IMG/VR virus record: IMGVR_UViG_3300050821_001025
Span: 1 to 48,424 of that record
Source of the DNA: a virus
Reading direction: 5' to 3' (one strand)
Length of the DNA stretch: 48,424 nt
Both the position numbers and the translations under genes were made by a program. Below the pieces are notes generated by a model. That model had not been told where the DNA came from and ran no database searches. It worked only from the letters and a program-made list of their open reading frames with translations. Shown here in pieces: positions 9,604 to 16,664 of this stretch; the stretch's first letter is position 1; each line of letters begins with the position of its first letter.

Positions 9604-10125
9604 ATGAACCAAGCATCTCAGAGCAACGAGTACCAGAACATCATTAGCCGCCTTAGCTCTATCGAACGGGCGATCAACGGCGAGAAGAAGCCTGAAATTC
9701 CGCTGATTGACCCTACGGCTAACGTTCTGGCACTCGTCTCTGCGGAAACAAAAAGGCAGGACGACCTTCGCATGGCAGAGTTCAAGCGACAAGACGATCT
9801 CCGTGCCCAAGCCGACAAGTATCAGGACAAGATTGACACTGAACGGAAGCGAATGGAAAGCGATGCGAAGAAAGCCGAGGCTGACCGCATTGATGCCCTA
9901 CTTGCTGCCAATAAAAACGATGTCGCGTTGGCCCTCGCCAAGCAGCAGGCCCAAGCCGAGGCGCAGGACAAGCGCATTGCGATTGTGGAGCAGAACCAGT
10001 ATCAGGGGGTCGGTGGTAAAGAGCAGCGCACCGAGAGCCAGAAGCGCAGTGAATGGGTGATTGGCTTGATCGCTACCCTAGCTGCGGGGGCAGGCGCGAT
10101 GCTAGTACATTTGCTAGGGAAATGA
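9604..10125 (+). CDS. Coiled-coil protein with C-terminal membrane segment
   Basis: The start is placed at the ATG four bases after the proline-rich ORF, giving 173 residues. Most of the protein is a long charged coiled coil (ETKRQDDLRMAEFKRQDDLR, then Lys/Glu/Ala-rich repeats). It ends in one hydrophobic span (WVIGLIATLAAGAGAMLVHL) close to the C-terminus, as in tail-anchored membrane proteins. It sits directly before the endolysin, so a lysis-related or envelope-spanning role is plausible. A longer upstream start at 9514 exists but would overlap two genes. Confidence 0.65.
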   Translation: MNQASQSNEYQNIISRLSSIERAINGEKKPEIPLIDPTANVLALVSAETKRQDDLRMAEFKRQDDLRAQADKYQDKIDTERKRMESDAKKAEADRIDALLAANKNDVALALAKQQAQAEAQDKRIAIVEQNQYQGVGGKEQRTESQKRSEWVIGLIATLAAGAGAMLVHLLGK

Positions 10126-10128
10126 GAT

Positions 10129-10620
10129 ATGGACGCTAACTCAGAAGCAAGACTAAACATGGTTCACCCCGCTCTGGCGGCAAAAGTGCGCCAGATGGCT
10201 GACATACTGGACGAACAATTCATCACCATCCGCGTGACGCAGGGACTACGTTCAATGGATGAGCAGGCGGCACTTTATGCGCAAGGACGCACAACGCCGG
10301 GAAAGATCGTTACCAATGCTCTGCCGGGGACATCGTGGCATAACTTCGGCCTAGCCGTGGACGTAGCACCATTTGACGCCGAAGGCCAGCCGGACTGGAA
10401 TGTTAACCATCCATCGTGGAAAAACATCGTAGCAACCGGAGAAGGGTTAGGACTATTTTCTGGTAGCAAGTTTCGCACCTTCCCTGACTGGCCCCATTTT
10501 CAACTTACCGGAGACCTTCCTGTATCGCCCGATGATGCAACCCGACAGGCTTTTAAGGTAGGCGGATTACTCGCAGTGTGGTCAAATACAGGCTTAGGAC
10601 AAGGAGAAGTAAACGCATGA
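10129..10620 (+). CDS. Endolysin, M15 family L-alanyl-D-glutamate-type peptidase
   Basis: This 163-residue protein matches the M15C/VanY-type zinc peptidases used as phage endolysins. The zinc-binding motif HNFGLAVD supplies His71 and Asp78, and DWPHFQ supplies the third ligand (His123). The upstream QGLRSMDEQAALYAQGR segment is typical of the family. It would cut peptide cross-bridges or stems of peptidoglycan at the end of infection. No signal peptide is seen, so a holin is expected to release it. It is followed by a lipoprotein gene with an ATGA overlap. Confidence 0.92.
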   Translation: MDANSEARLNMVHPALAAKVRQMADILDEQFITIRVTQGLRSMDEQAALYAQGRTTPGKIVTNALPGTSWHNFGLAVDVAPFDAEGQPDWNVNHPSWKNIVATGEGLGLFSGSKFRTFPDWPHFQLTGDLPVSPDDATRQAFKVGGLLAVWSNTGLGQGEVNA

Positions 10621-11021
10621 AGTACACGATGATTCTATCATTATGTCTGGCCTTGGCCGGGTGCGCTAAGACCGTCGCAGTTCATCCCGGAGCAATCAGC
10701 AACCTTGACAGTTATGCCTACGATTTGCTGATCGTAGAGCAAGACTCCATCAATACGGCCAAAGCCCAGTACCAAGCAGGCCAGCTACCAGCCTCGGCAA
10801 AGACTGCACTGAACGCTGCCATTGATCAGTACAACATCACTGAGGCCACATGGCAGAGCTACCACGCCACGGGAGCTAACCAGACTGCGCTGCAATCGTC
10901 ACTGGATGCCTTGATTGTAGCCGTTGGCGAACTCGTGAAGCTATTGCCAGCCAAAAGCACACCGAAGCCAGTAAATCAATCCTTGGAGGTTTTCCATGTC
11001 CACTACGCCTACGCCGCCTAG
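10617..11021 (+). CDS. Lipoprotein, lysis region
   Basis: The start ATG overlaps the endolysin stop (ATGA). The 134-residue product begins with a lipoprotein signal (MKYTMILSLCLALAGC, lipobox LAGC) and would be lipidated at Cys16. The mature part is mostly helical and rich in Ala, Gln and Asn. Outer-membrane spanins are lipoproteins encoded near endolysins, but are usually shorter and Pro-rich; this could be a spanin partner or another envelope lipoprotein. Confidence 0.75.
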   Translation: MKYTMILSLCLALAGCAKTVAVHPGAISNLDSYAYDLLIVEQDSINTAKAQYQAGQLPASAKTALNAAIDQYNITEATWQSYHATGANQTALQSSLDALIVAVGELVKLLPAKSTPKPVNQSLEVFHVHYAYAA

Positions 11022-11226
11022 CGTCCCCGCCGCCCCCGCTGGTTCACTGGCCGATACGATCCTCAGCGCACTTGACGCCCTGTTGACGGCGGCGGGTGGA
11101 ATATTGCCCTTCGCTGGTTACGCCGATCTGTTGGTAAAGATCGCACAAAAGGGCGTACTGAGCTATGAAGCTCATACTGGAAAGCCGATAGACCCTACAC
11201 TATTAAAGCCAATCGACAAAGTTTAG
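10996..11226 (+). CDS. Small hydrophobic protein, lysis region
   Basis: This 76-residue ORF overlaps the previous gene by 26 bases and has a clear ribosome site (TTGGAGG). A Pro/Ala-rich start is followed by a moderately hydrophobic amphipathic stretch (residues 18-55, including LLTAAGGILPFAGYADLLVK). It might be a small holin-like or membrane-associated protein. No family was recognised. Confidence 0.6.
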   Translation: MSTTPTPPSVPAAPAGSLADTILSALDALLTAAGGILPFAGYADLLVKIAQKGVLSYEAHTGKPIDPTLLKPIDKV

Positions 11227-11237
11227 GAGGCGTTATT

Positions 11238-11411
11238 ATGCCGAAGGATATCTTGTTCTGGGTTATCTACTTGATGTGTTTTCTGTTGGGCTTGTGGGGT
11301 TACACGGGGCCAACGGACGGGCCATGGTATCGACGCTCTAGCGGCCATCTTGCACTGTGGTTGTTGGTTGGCATTCTCGGCTGGCAGGTTTTCGGGCCGG
11401 CGGTGAGGTAA
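11238..11411 (+). CDS. Small two-span membrane protein
   Basis: This 57-residue ORF has an ideal ribosome site (TTAGGAGG) before ATG 11238. It has two hydrophobic segments, about residues 4-20 (DILFWVIYLMCFLLGLW) and 38-54 (LALWLLVGILGWQVFG), joined by a short polar loop with WYRR. It is the last rightward gene and its final 74 bases overlap the end of the oppositely oriented gene at 11338. A small holin or antiholin is possible. Confidence 0.7.
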   Translation: MPKDILFWVIYLMCFLLGLWGYTGPTDGPWYRRSSGHLALWLLVGILGWQVFGPAVR

Positions 11412-12006
11412 CTACGCACTGCCATCCTTTAGGTTTACGGAACTTCCACTTTCCGACGCAAGTAATTGGAGCCTGATCGGGGCAAGCCGCTTTCACTGCA
11501 TCCACATCTCCGATGCAGCCGTAGGTAACTGACGGCTTGGCTGGCGTCTGTGCGGCAGGCATCAATTGCCCATCTTTACATGTGTAAGACTTCCCGTTAA
11601 TGCTGAACATATTTCCATCAGGCTCTCCGGCGCAAAACGTACTCACTGGCGTCTGTGCTGGCTGCGAGGCGGGAGCCTGAATGCGATATGCGCGGTTCAA
11701 TTCATCTTCGAGCGACTTCTGCTGCGCCTTAATCCCCTTCCTGATTGCTCGCATCACCTCGTCGAGCGTGTGGCCGTCGGTGATCTTGCAATGTGTCAGC
11801 AACTCCTTTTCCACTTCGCAGGTCATCAATTCGGCGGTGTCGTCATACACTTTGAACGCGCCGACCGATTCTGTGATTAGCCCGTCCCCAAGAGATTCCC
11901 CGTATGGAGCGAATAGTATCTTAGCTGGGTCGGGTTTGGTTGTTGGCTTCGGCTGTTGTTCCACCGCCAGCGTCACCAGCACAAAGGGGAGAAGGTATTG
12001 GGTCAT
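11338..12006 (-). CDS. Secreted cysteine-rich hypothetical protein
   Basis: This 222-residue protein is the last gene of the leftward transcript. A short hydrophobic N-terminus (MTQYLLPFVLVTLAV) looks like a signal peptide. The mature region has a helical, charged section, then a Pro/Ala linker and a C-terminal region with several cysteines (CAGEPDGNMF, SYTCKDG, YGCIGDVD, CVGKWKF), as expected for a disulfide-bonded periplasmic protein. Its 3' end overlaps the convergent membrane-protein gene. Not recognised; it may act in the envelope of infected cells. Confidence 0.65.
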   Translation of the reverse strand: MTQYLLPFVLVTLAVEQQPKPTTKPDPAKILFAPYGESLGDGLITESVGAFKVYDDTAELMTCEVEKELLTHCKITDGHTLDEVMRAIRKGIKAQQKSLEDELNRAYRIQAPASQPAQTPVSTFCAGEPDGNMFSINGKSYTCKDGQLMPAAQTPAKPSVTYGCIGDVDAVKAACPDQAPITCVGKWKFRKPKGWQCVVTSPPARKPASRECQPTTTVQDGR

Positions 12007-12263
12007 TGAAGCTCCTTTGGAAATTGGGGATTACTGCCCATTCTACCGATGTGATGTTTGTGGCAAATGTCACACATGTAAATTGCGTTTCTCCCTCCGC
12101 GATCAGAAGTCAGTCTGACTACGGCCTTGAGTGCTTCTAAGAAATTCGGCCACGCCAGTTTACCGATGCAACCGCGAACAATCTCTCTTCTGCGTTCCTT
12201 CGTAGTGGGATGACTTTCTTTCCATAATTGATACAGTTCATCCCATTTTCTAATTCGTCCCAT
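12003..12263 (-). CDS. Hypothetical protein with C-terminal CxxC-H-H motif
   Basis: The chosen ATG at 12263 gives 86 residues; a TTG nine bases further up is the alternative. The body is basic and helical (KWDELYQLWKESHPTTKERR). The C-terminal part carries CDICHKHH, which could bind a metal. The stop overlaps the start of the next gene. No family recognised. Confidence 0.6.
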   Translation of the reverse strand: MGRIRKWDELYQLWKESHPTTKERRREIVRGCIGKLAWPNFLEALKAVVRLTSDRGGRNAIYMCDICHKHHIGRMGSNPQFPKELQ

Positions 12264-12268
12264 GTGCG

Positions 12269-12463
12269 TCAACCTTTTGTGTGCGGTCTATTCCACGCTC
12301 TTAACTTCGGGCGGCTATAACCGGATGGTCGATTTACCGTTAGGGTCATCACGTTTCCTTCGCACTTAACGACCCTGCCATCGTCGGTGAAACCCGCCGC
12401 ACACAAAACTCATCCCGCGCACCCCACGAGCGTGAGCAGCAAGAGGGGCAAAGAAAGTTTCAT
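12269..12463 (-). pseudogene. Lipoprotein gene interrupted by an in-frame TGA
   Basis: An ATG at 12463 has a very strong ribosome site (GGAGGA) and overlaps the upstream stop (ATGA). It encodes MKLSLPLLLLTLVGCAG, a complete lipoprotein signal with lipobox LVGC, and then TGA (12412-12410). The same frame stays open for 46 further codons with protein-like sequence (AGFTDDGRVVKCEGNVMTLT) and stops at 12269, just before the next gene. So it looks like one 63-codon gene with a nonsense codon. Alternatives are a separate TTG start at 12406, readthrough, or a sequencing error. Confidence 0.5.
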
Positions 12464-12660
12464 GGTTTCCTCCGCAGTTTTTCAGCTGGGTTGGGTTCGC
12501 TGTGATGGCGAATGTAGTAGAAGGTGACGCCGGGGGGCAAGTGTTTAGGATCGCCGCTGCCCATGTAAATCCGCATCTGCTTCGCCCATTCAAGGAGCGA
12601 CTTGTCGTCGTCTCGTGGACAGTAATCGTGATTCAACTCCACCAACGTTCGATTGCTCAC
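12460..12660 (-). CDS. Small conserved-looking hypothetical protein
   Basis: This 66-residue protein starts at a GTG overlapping the upstream stop (GTGA). The sequence is well balanced and globular in character (VELNHDYCPRDDDKSLLEWA, then GVTFYYIRHHSEPNP). It ends in an ATGA overlap with the interrupted lipoprotein. No motif or family recognised. An overlapping frame on the same strand (12366..12593) was judged a shadow. Confidence 0.7.
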   Translation of the reverse strand: MSNRTLVELNHDYCPRDDDKSLLEWAKQMRIYMGSGDPKHLPPGVTFYYIRHHSEPNPAEKLRRKP

Positions 12661-12953
12661 CTTCCACCTCGCGCACCCAGAGTGGGGGATTTAACCCAGT
12701 AGCGCTCCTGCGCGTCAATTGGACTGTGAATTTCTGGCTCGCAGTAAACGCTCACGTCTTGTAAGTCGCGGATCGCGGACGCCAGCAAAGATTCCGCACG
12801 CAACCGGGCATTGCCGATATGCCGAACACTCAAGCACAACGTCCCGTGAATCTCGTAATCAACAACGATTTCGCGCTTCATCATCCCCTCCCCGCAGCGG
12901 TTGTCATCGCCCCACTTCCACTGTTCCGAGTTTCTCCACCGATAGAATTTCAC
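12657..12953 (-). CDS. Hypothetical early protein
   Basis: This 98-residue protein starts at GTG 12953 with GGGAAG upstream. It shows alternating beta and helical character (KREIVVDYEIHGTLCLSVRH, ESLLASAIRDLQDVSVYCEP) but no known motif. Its 5' end overlaps the upstream gene by about 50 bases and its 3' end overlaps the next by four. Function unknown. Confidence 0.65.
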   Translation of the reverse strand: MKFYRWRNSEQWKWGDDNRCGEGMMKREIVVDYEIHGTLCLSVRHIGNARLRAESLLASAIRDLQDVSVYCEPEIHSPIDAQERYWVKSPTLGARGGR

Positions 12954-13101
12954 TTCCCGATTGAATCAGACGGTGTTTTTCCACTGCGCCGTCAATCGTG
13001 GTTGTGGCATAGTAAAACTCAGCCATTAAGTCAGACCCAGAACGCGCCGAAATCTTAGCTCTGATCTTCCACAGTGTTCTTACATCTCTGTCCTGCGTCA
13101 T
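12904..13101 (-). CDS. Small hypothetical early protein
   Basis: This 65-residue protein starts at an ATG overlapping the upstream stop (ATGA). The sequence suggests a small beta-rich fold (LWKIRAKISARSG, MAEFYYATTTIDGAVEKHRL). The 50-base overlap with the next gene is larger than usual here, so the end of one or the start of the other may differ. Not recognised. Confidence 0.6.
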   Translation of the reverse strand: MTQDRDVRTLWKIRAKISARSGSDLMAEFYYATTTIDGAVEKHRLIQSGSEILSVEKLGTVEVGR

Positions 13102-13430
13102 GATTTCTTCCCTTCCTCTTGGAGCTTGCCGGACGTGGCCGATGGTGGATCACTGATCGCGGGTAATCTCTTTACGATGTCCGCAGCAATGTCCCGGTGT
13201 TTGTTCCAGTACAGAACTGGCAGCGAGTGATCTCCGAAATACCAATGAAGAGTGTTACAAACGATGATCCATATTTCGTTAACTCCCATCGTGAGGTGGA
13301 TCGCCGCCGCAATTTCAGTAATCTCAGGATCGTACTCATCTTTAGGGCAGCCCATTTTTAGCAAGCCCTCAGGATCGTGCTCGTTCATCACATTGCCAAC
13401 CATATTTTCTAGCTGCGATTTATTTGCCAT
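13098..13430 (-). CDS. DUF1871-like small protein
   Basis: This 110-residue protein has the pattern EHDPEGLLKMGCPKDEYDPE, characteristic as I recall it of the DUF1871 family, whose members carry NxWDPIxLL...PxDEYxxE. The rest is helical (IWIIVCNTLHWYFGD). The family has no defined biochemical role that I know of. It lies in a chain of overlapping early genes. Confidence 0.7.
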   Translation of the reverse strand: MANKSQLENMVGNVMNEHDPEGLLKMGCPKDEYDPEITEIAAAIHLTMGVNEIWIIVCNTLHWYFGDHSLPVLYWNKHRDIAADIVKRLPAISDPPSATSGKLQEEGKKS

Positions 13431-13463
13431 TCGACTCCCTGTTCCCTTCCGGCTCTTTGGCCG

Positions 13464-13643
13464 TCAACGCATCTTTAGAAATCGTTGTAGGTTTTTCAAC
13501 TCACGAACCGGATTCGACTTGCGCAGCCAGATTACGCCACGTTTGTAATTGATTCCGCGAAACCGCTTCTTCAATGTACGGTTTTTGTTACGACCGCGAA
13601 CGCGATCAACGAACATCCGTTTAGTGTCCCATTCGGCGATCAT
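13464..13643 (-). CDS. Small basic protein
   Basis: This 59-residue ORF starts at an ATG overlapping the upstream stop (ATGA). It is strongly basic (RGRNKNRTLKKRFRGINYKR, later LRKSNPVRELKNLQRFLK), which suggests nucleic-acid or ribosome contact. No family recognised. About 30 bases separate it from the next gene. Confidence 0.7.
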   Translation of the reverse strand: MIAEWDTKRMFVDRVRGRNKNRTLKKRFRGINYKRGVIWLRKSNPVRELKNLQRFLKMR

Positions 13644-14293
13644 TGCGGGTCCTTAGCGCGAGACGGAGCGGCGGCGAACGCAATCAATTTCTTTCCGCGT
13701 TCTAGCAGCTCGTCCACTGTGATTCGCCTTTGTATTGTGTCCAATATCAGCTCTAGGAATTCTTTGGCAAGCAAGACTTTTGAGTTGAGCACGTCCCGTT
13801 CCGCCCGGAGCGAGGCCAGTTCGCGCTCTGCTTCAACCAATCGCATCAATTTTGGGGTAATCTCGTGCTCCCGCTCCCCTAGCTGGCTGGCGGCGTAGGC
13901 TTCGGCAAACTCAAACAGAAATGCTCTGGTATAGGTATCGTATTCCGGCAACTCAGTTGGGCAATATTTCGCACGCCAGAATTCTCGCGCCCCTGCTGGC
14001 TGCTCGGGGGCAGGCGCGGGTTCAGTGAGAGGTTCAGCACGACGCGAATATTCCCCTTTGATAAATACATGCTCAGTCGCGTACCATATCGACCAGCGAC
14101 TTGGGGATGGGAAATAGCCTAAAGCAGCAGCTACGGCCTTGGCCTCGGATTCCGTATAACGTTTGGCTGCCCACGCATTATGTGTAAGCCATCCTCCGCA
14201 ATCCTTGGGAGGAGCCGCCCACCAGCCTTCACTCTTGTTTTGATGAAACAATTCGACCAACCAAACAGTTTCTGATTCTTGATTCTCGCTCAT
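13640..14293 (-). CDS. Hypothetical protein with C-terminal coiled coil
   Basis: This 217-residue protein has an N-terminal part rich in Trp and aromatic residues (SEGWWAAPPKDCGGWLTHNA), a Pro/Glu linker near residue 90, and a long Glu/Arg/Leu-rich coiled coil from about residue 140 (LMRLVEAERELASLRAERD). Similar mosaic proteins are common among phage early genes. No function assigned. Both ends overlap neighbours by four bases. Confidence 0.75.
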   Translation of the reverse strand: MSENQESETVWLVELFHQNKSEGWWAAPPKDCGGWLTHNAWAAKRYTESEAKAVAAALGYFPSPSRWSIWYATEHVFIKGEYSRRAEPLTEPAPAPEQPAGAREFWRAKYCPTELPEYDTYTRAFLFEFAEAYAASQLGEREHEITPKLMRLVEAERELASLRAERDVLNSKVLLAKEFLELILDTIQRRITVDELLERGKKLIAFAAAPSRAKDPQ

Positions 14294-14721
14294 GGCAGCT
14301 TCCTCTCAAGTTCCTCGCGGATGATCGCTCTCAGGCAAAGCTCATCTATCTTGATATTGAAGGAAAGTTCCAAATCCCGCAGTAATCGCTTTCCCATTCG
14401 TTCCGCGATCCGCTCCGCTTCCGAAGGGGAGGGAGAGGACGCCAGCACAGCAAGAATCTGTTTGAAATAGTGGGCGTCTTCTAGCCAGCCAGCTTTGACG
14501 GCACCATTTTTCTGCGCCGCTATTCGCAAGCAATTCTTGAGTCGTTCTTCAACCCACTCGGTAAGCGTTAGTTTGCCTATCGGCCCAACATCGAACGGCT
14601 CAATAACTTCGCTAGCAGGGCCGTATATTGCGTTCGTCCCTTCCACTGGACGCGGCTCGGCGGCTGGTGTGTTAGCGTTAAATTCACCATACGACTTTTC
14701 ATATTCTTCACGCTCGCTCAT
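14290..14721 (-). CDS. Hypothetical helical early protein
   Basis: This 143-residue protein has an acidic, Pro-rich N-terminal third followed by a helical domain (LTEWVEERLKNCLRIAAQKN, and SEAERIAERMGKRLLRDLEL). Its start and stop overlap the neighbouring genes by four bases (ATGA). No motif recognised. Confidence 0.7.
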   Translation of the reverse strand: MSEREEYEKSYGEFNANTPAAEPRPVEGTNAIYGPASEVIEPFDVGPIGKLTLTEWVEERLKNCLRIAAQKNGAVKAGWLEDAHYFKQILAVLASSPSPSEAERIAERMGKRLLRDLELSFNIKIDELCLRAIIREELERKLP

Positions 14722-14891
14722 TTCGTTTCGTCCTTTCCGGTGATCCCCGGCTCATAGTGTTCCCATTTTCCGTTGAGTACGATTTCGGTGGCGATCTTCA
14801 AAGTCGTTCCGTAACTTTCATGACCCGGCTCGACGATTATTCGCTGGCGGTCGAATTCGTAGGCCAACGTGCCGTCCGGCAGAACTCTCAT
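14718..14891 (-). CDS. Small hypothetical protein
   Basis: This 57-residue ORF is bounded by ATGA overlaps on both sides, which strongly supports translation. It reads as a small beta-rich protein (RVLPDGTLAYEFDRQRIIVE, then GKWEHYEPGITGKDE). Function unknown. Confidence 0.7.
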   Translation of the reverse strand: MRVLPDGTLAYEFDRQRIIVEPGHESYGTTLKIATEIVLNGKWEHYEPGITGKDETK

Positions 14892-15184
14892 ATTGTCTCC
14901 TTTGTCCCGGCGATCCCGAACTTCGAGAGGATGGCCTCGGAGATCGCGTTGCCGATTACTTCTGTGCTACCCACGAAGTTGATGACATTGTGGCGAGTAT
15001 TGGCAATCTTCGCGCATTCCCGCACCAGGCGCTCACCGGATTCGGCCAACCAAGCATCAATTTGCTCGTAGGCGTCTTCTGGTGACCATCCACCCATTAC
15101 GAAACGGTCGTAGAGTTCACGTGCGATCTCAGCAGTAAGGTCGTCCTTCCGCGCCATCTCCACCAGTTCCTTGCTGGGCTTCAT
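14888..15184 (-). CDS. Hypothetical helical early protein
   Basis: This 98-residue protein is predicted to be mostly helical (SKELVEMARKDDLTAEIARE, SPEDAYEQIDAWLAESGERL). It is linked to both neighbours by four-base overlaps. No family recognised. Confidence 0.7.
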   Translation of the reverse strand: MKPSKELVEMARKDDLTAEIARELYDRFVMGGWSPEDAYEQIDAWLAESGERLVRECAKIANTRHNVINFVGSTEVIGNAISEAILSKFGIAGTKETI

Positions 15185-15399
15185 CGCGCTCTCCTCGCTT
15201 GATCGTAGTCGCGCATTGCTTTATACGGCACTGGCGGCATGTATTTCATACAGACCCAACCTTCTGGCGCGTGACATGCGGCTTGCATCCCATTCTGCCG
15301 GAGCGGGGAAACAACTAGCTTCTTACCTAGTTCACAGCCTAAACATTCGTGATCCGGATACGGCGGCTTCCCCGTCTTCCGCTTAGGATCAGTCGGCAT
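15181..15399 (-). CDS. Small cysteine-containing protein, MPTDP type
   Basis: The start chosen is the ATG that overlaps the upstream stop (TGATG), giving 72 residues. It has four cysteines (HECLGCELGKKL, then CHAPEGWVC), a possible metal site. It begins MPTDP, as does the upstream gene, so the two may share a duplicated start. A longer frame begins at 15495 but overlaps the upstream gene. Confidence 0.65.
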   Translation of the reverse strand: MPTDPKRKTGKPPYPDHECLGCELGKKLVVSPLRQNGMQAACHAPEGWVCMKYMPPVPYKAMRDYDQARRAR

Positions 15400-15611
15400 C
15401 ACCAATTTCCTCCCGATGTATCGGCTTCTCCGAAAGTGCAGGGGCCGCATAACCCAGTGCACGGGACAATCGGCCTCGCTCCGCAATTGAAGCAACTCCG
15501 CGTCCAGTCCGGCTCTGTATCTTTGGCGCGCTCACCGAACACAGAGCGGAGTTTTCGGGTGGCCTCCGGGTGTTTCAACTTCATACGTGCATTTGGCGGA
15601 TCAGTCGGCAT
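15399..15611 (-). CDS. Small zinc-ribbon-like protein, MPTDP type
   Basis: This 70-residue protein has CFNCGARPIVPCTGLCGPC near its end, five cysteines in two CxxC pairs plus one, typical of a small zinc-binding fold. The N-terminal half is basic and helical. The opening MPTDP matches that of the downstream neighbour. Function unknown; many phage early zinc proteins bind host nucleic-acid enzymes. Confidence 0.68.
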   Translation of the reverse strand: MPTDPPNARMKLKHPEATRKLRSVFGERAKDTEPDWTRSCFNCGARPIVPCTGLCGPCTFGEADTSGGNW

Positions 15612-15825
15612 CGCTAGGCTCCTCTCGCAGCAATTTGTAGCCTGTCGAGTTTGGCCGGAATCGGTCTAGCCGGATACGGACTTTCTTTACGCCGTCGCTG
15701 AGGCAGTAGGCGTACTTTTCGTCCACGGACTCGATGTGAATACGCCGCTCATGGCCAGAGCCGCGAAACCGCTTATCCCAATCTAGCCAAACCTGCCCAG
15801 CTTTCACTTCCGTCGCGTTCGCCAT
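15601..15825 (-). CDS. Small hypothetical protein, SH3-like beta pattern
   Basis: The start is the ATG overlapping the upstream TAA stop (TAATG), giving 74 residues. The opening KAGQVWLDWDKRFRG, followed by short strands with HERRIHIES and KYAYCLSDG, resembles small SH3-like or KOW-like beta barrels common in phage early regions (start GQVW...D.r). It is basic. The exact family is not established. Confidence 0.68.
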   Translation of the reverse strand: MANATEVKAGQVWLDWDKRFRGSGHERRIHIESVDEKYAYCLSDGVKKVRIRLDRFRPNSTGYKLLREEPSDAD

Positions 15826-16040
15826 TATGAGCACCCCGTCGTGGCATGAGTACGCAGAAGCCCTTTGTCGCCACCCCGCAACGAGTCCCAGGATTCAAGT
15901 AGCGCGGTTGCTTCTTCCCTGTACCGCTCCGTCAGTTCATTCTCTTGGCGAATGTTGTATAGCCAATTGCTCATGCGCTGGCCTTGATTGACCAACTTCC
16001 GAAGTTGCGAAACTGTTAGTCGTTTGGCGTCCGTGCTCAC
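15825..16040 (-). CDS. Hypothetical helical early protein
   Basis: This 71-residue protein starts at a GTG inside a GTGA overlap with the gene upstream. It is helical and polar (VSQLRKLVNQGQRMSNWLYN, TERYREEATALLESWDSL). Nothing else was recognised. Confidence 0.65.
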   Translation of the reverse strand: MSTDAKRLTVSQLRKLVNQGQRMSNWLYNIRQENELTERYREEATALLESWDSLRGGDKGLLRTHATTGCS

Positions 16041-16198
16041 GATTTACCTCGCCGAAAGTCCCAAATATAGCCAGCCATTTTCCACGCTGTGACCGGGCCG
16101 AACTTCATGTACTGATCAAGCCACAGCCACTGAATGCCATGCTTAAGCCATAGAGCGAGGCCGACTTTTAGCGTGAAGATCAGTCGTCTTCGGCTCAT
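16037..16198 (-). CDS. Small hypothetical protein, aromatic and basic
   Basis: This 53-residue ORF ends in a GTGA overlap with the next gene and starts directly after the upstream TAG. It is rich in Trp, Leu and basic residues (MSRRRLIFTLKVGLALWLKH, IQWLWLDQYMKFGP). It may be membrane-associated. No family recognised. Confidence 0.6.
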   Translation of the reverse strand: MSRRRLIFTLKVGLALWLKHGIQWLWLDQYMKFGPVTAWKMAGYIWDFRRGKS

Positions 16199-16600
16199 CT
16201 ACCTTTCCTCCCTTTCCGGCTCATGCGCCCCCGCAATGAATCGCTTTAGGTTGCACTCCACAAAATCAATGACATCTAGCGTCGTCCATTTGTATCCCGG
16301 CCCGCATTGTGATTCCCAGTGCGCCACAGCCTGAGAAATAATTTCGCGCTTATTCGGCGGCGGCTTATCTGGGACGACCATCCTTCTGGGTGTGCCATCT
16401 CCGTATTGCGGTATATAGCCGTCTGGGTAGCCCTCTCGCTTTCGCTTTCCCGTGAGTATCTGATGCCTCGAAAACACCGCTCCCCATGACCGCCTGAATC
16501 CCATAAATTCAAGCATCTTCTGCAACGCCTCAGGAGTCTTCTCTGGGAATTTTACGATGATGTCGTCTTCTGCCTTTTCCCAGATTCTATTGCCAGCCAT
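16199..16600 (-). CDS. Probable Myb/SANT-like helix-turn-helix protein
   Basis: This 133-residue protein begins with NRIWEKAEDDIIVKFPEKTP followed by RRSWGAVFSRHQILTGK, the spacing of Trp and basic residues seen in Myb/SANT-like or GcrA-like DNA-binding domains that scan for a target through a helix-turn-helix. The C-terminal half is not recognised. It lies just downstream of the DNA methyltransferase gene. A regulatory or DNA-scanning role is inferred. Confidence 0.6.
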   Translation of the reverse strand: MAGNRIWEKAEDDIIVKFPEKTPEALQKMLEFMGFRRSWGAVFSRHQILTGKRKREGYPDGYIPQYGDGTPRRMVVPDKPPPNKREIISQAVAHWESQCGPGYKWTTLDVIDFVECNLKRFIAGAHEPEREER

Positions 16601-16664
16601 CTCTCGCTCCTCTTCGACCTGATTTTCTACAATTCATCGCCGCTGGTTAGTTCTGCGCGGGGTC

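Noticed and set aside
12366-12593. 75-codon minus-strand frame
   Set aside because: Overlaps two better supported frames with coupling and ribosome sites; its composition is shadow-like.
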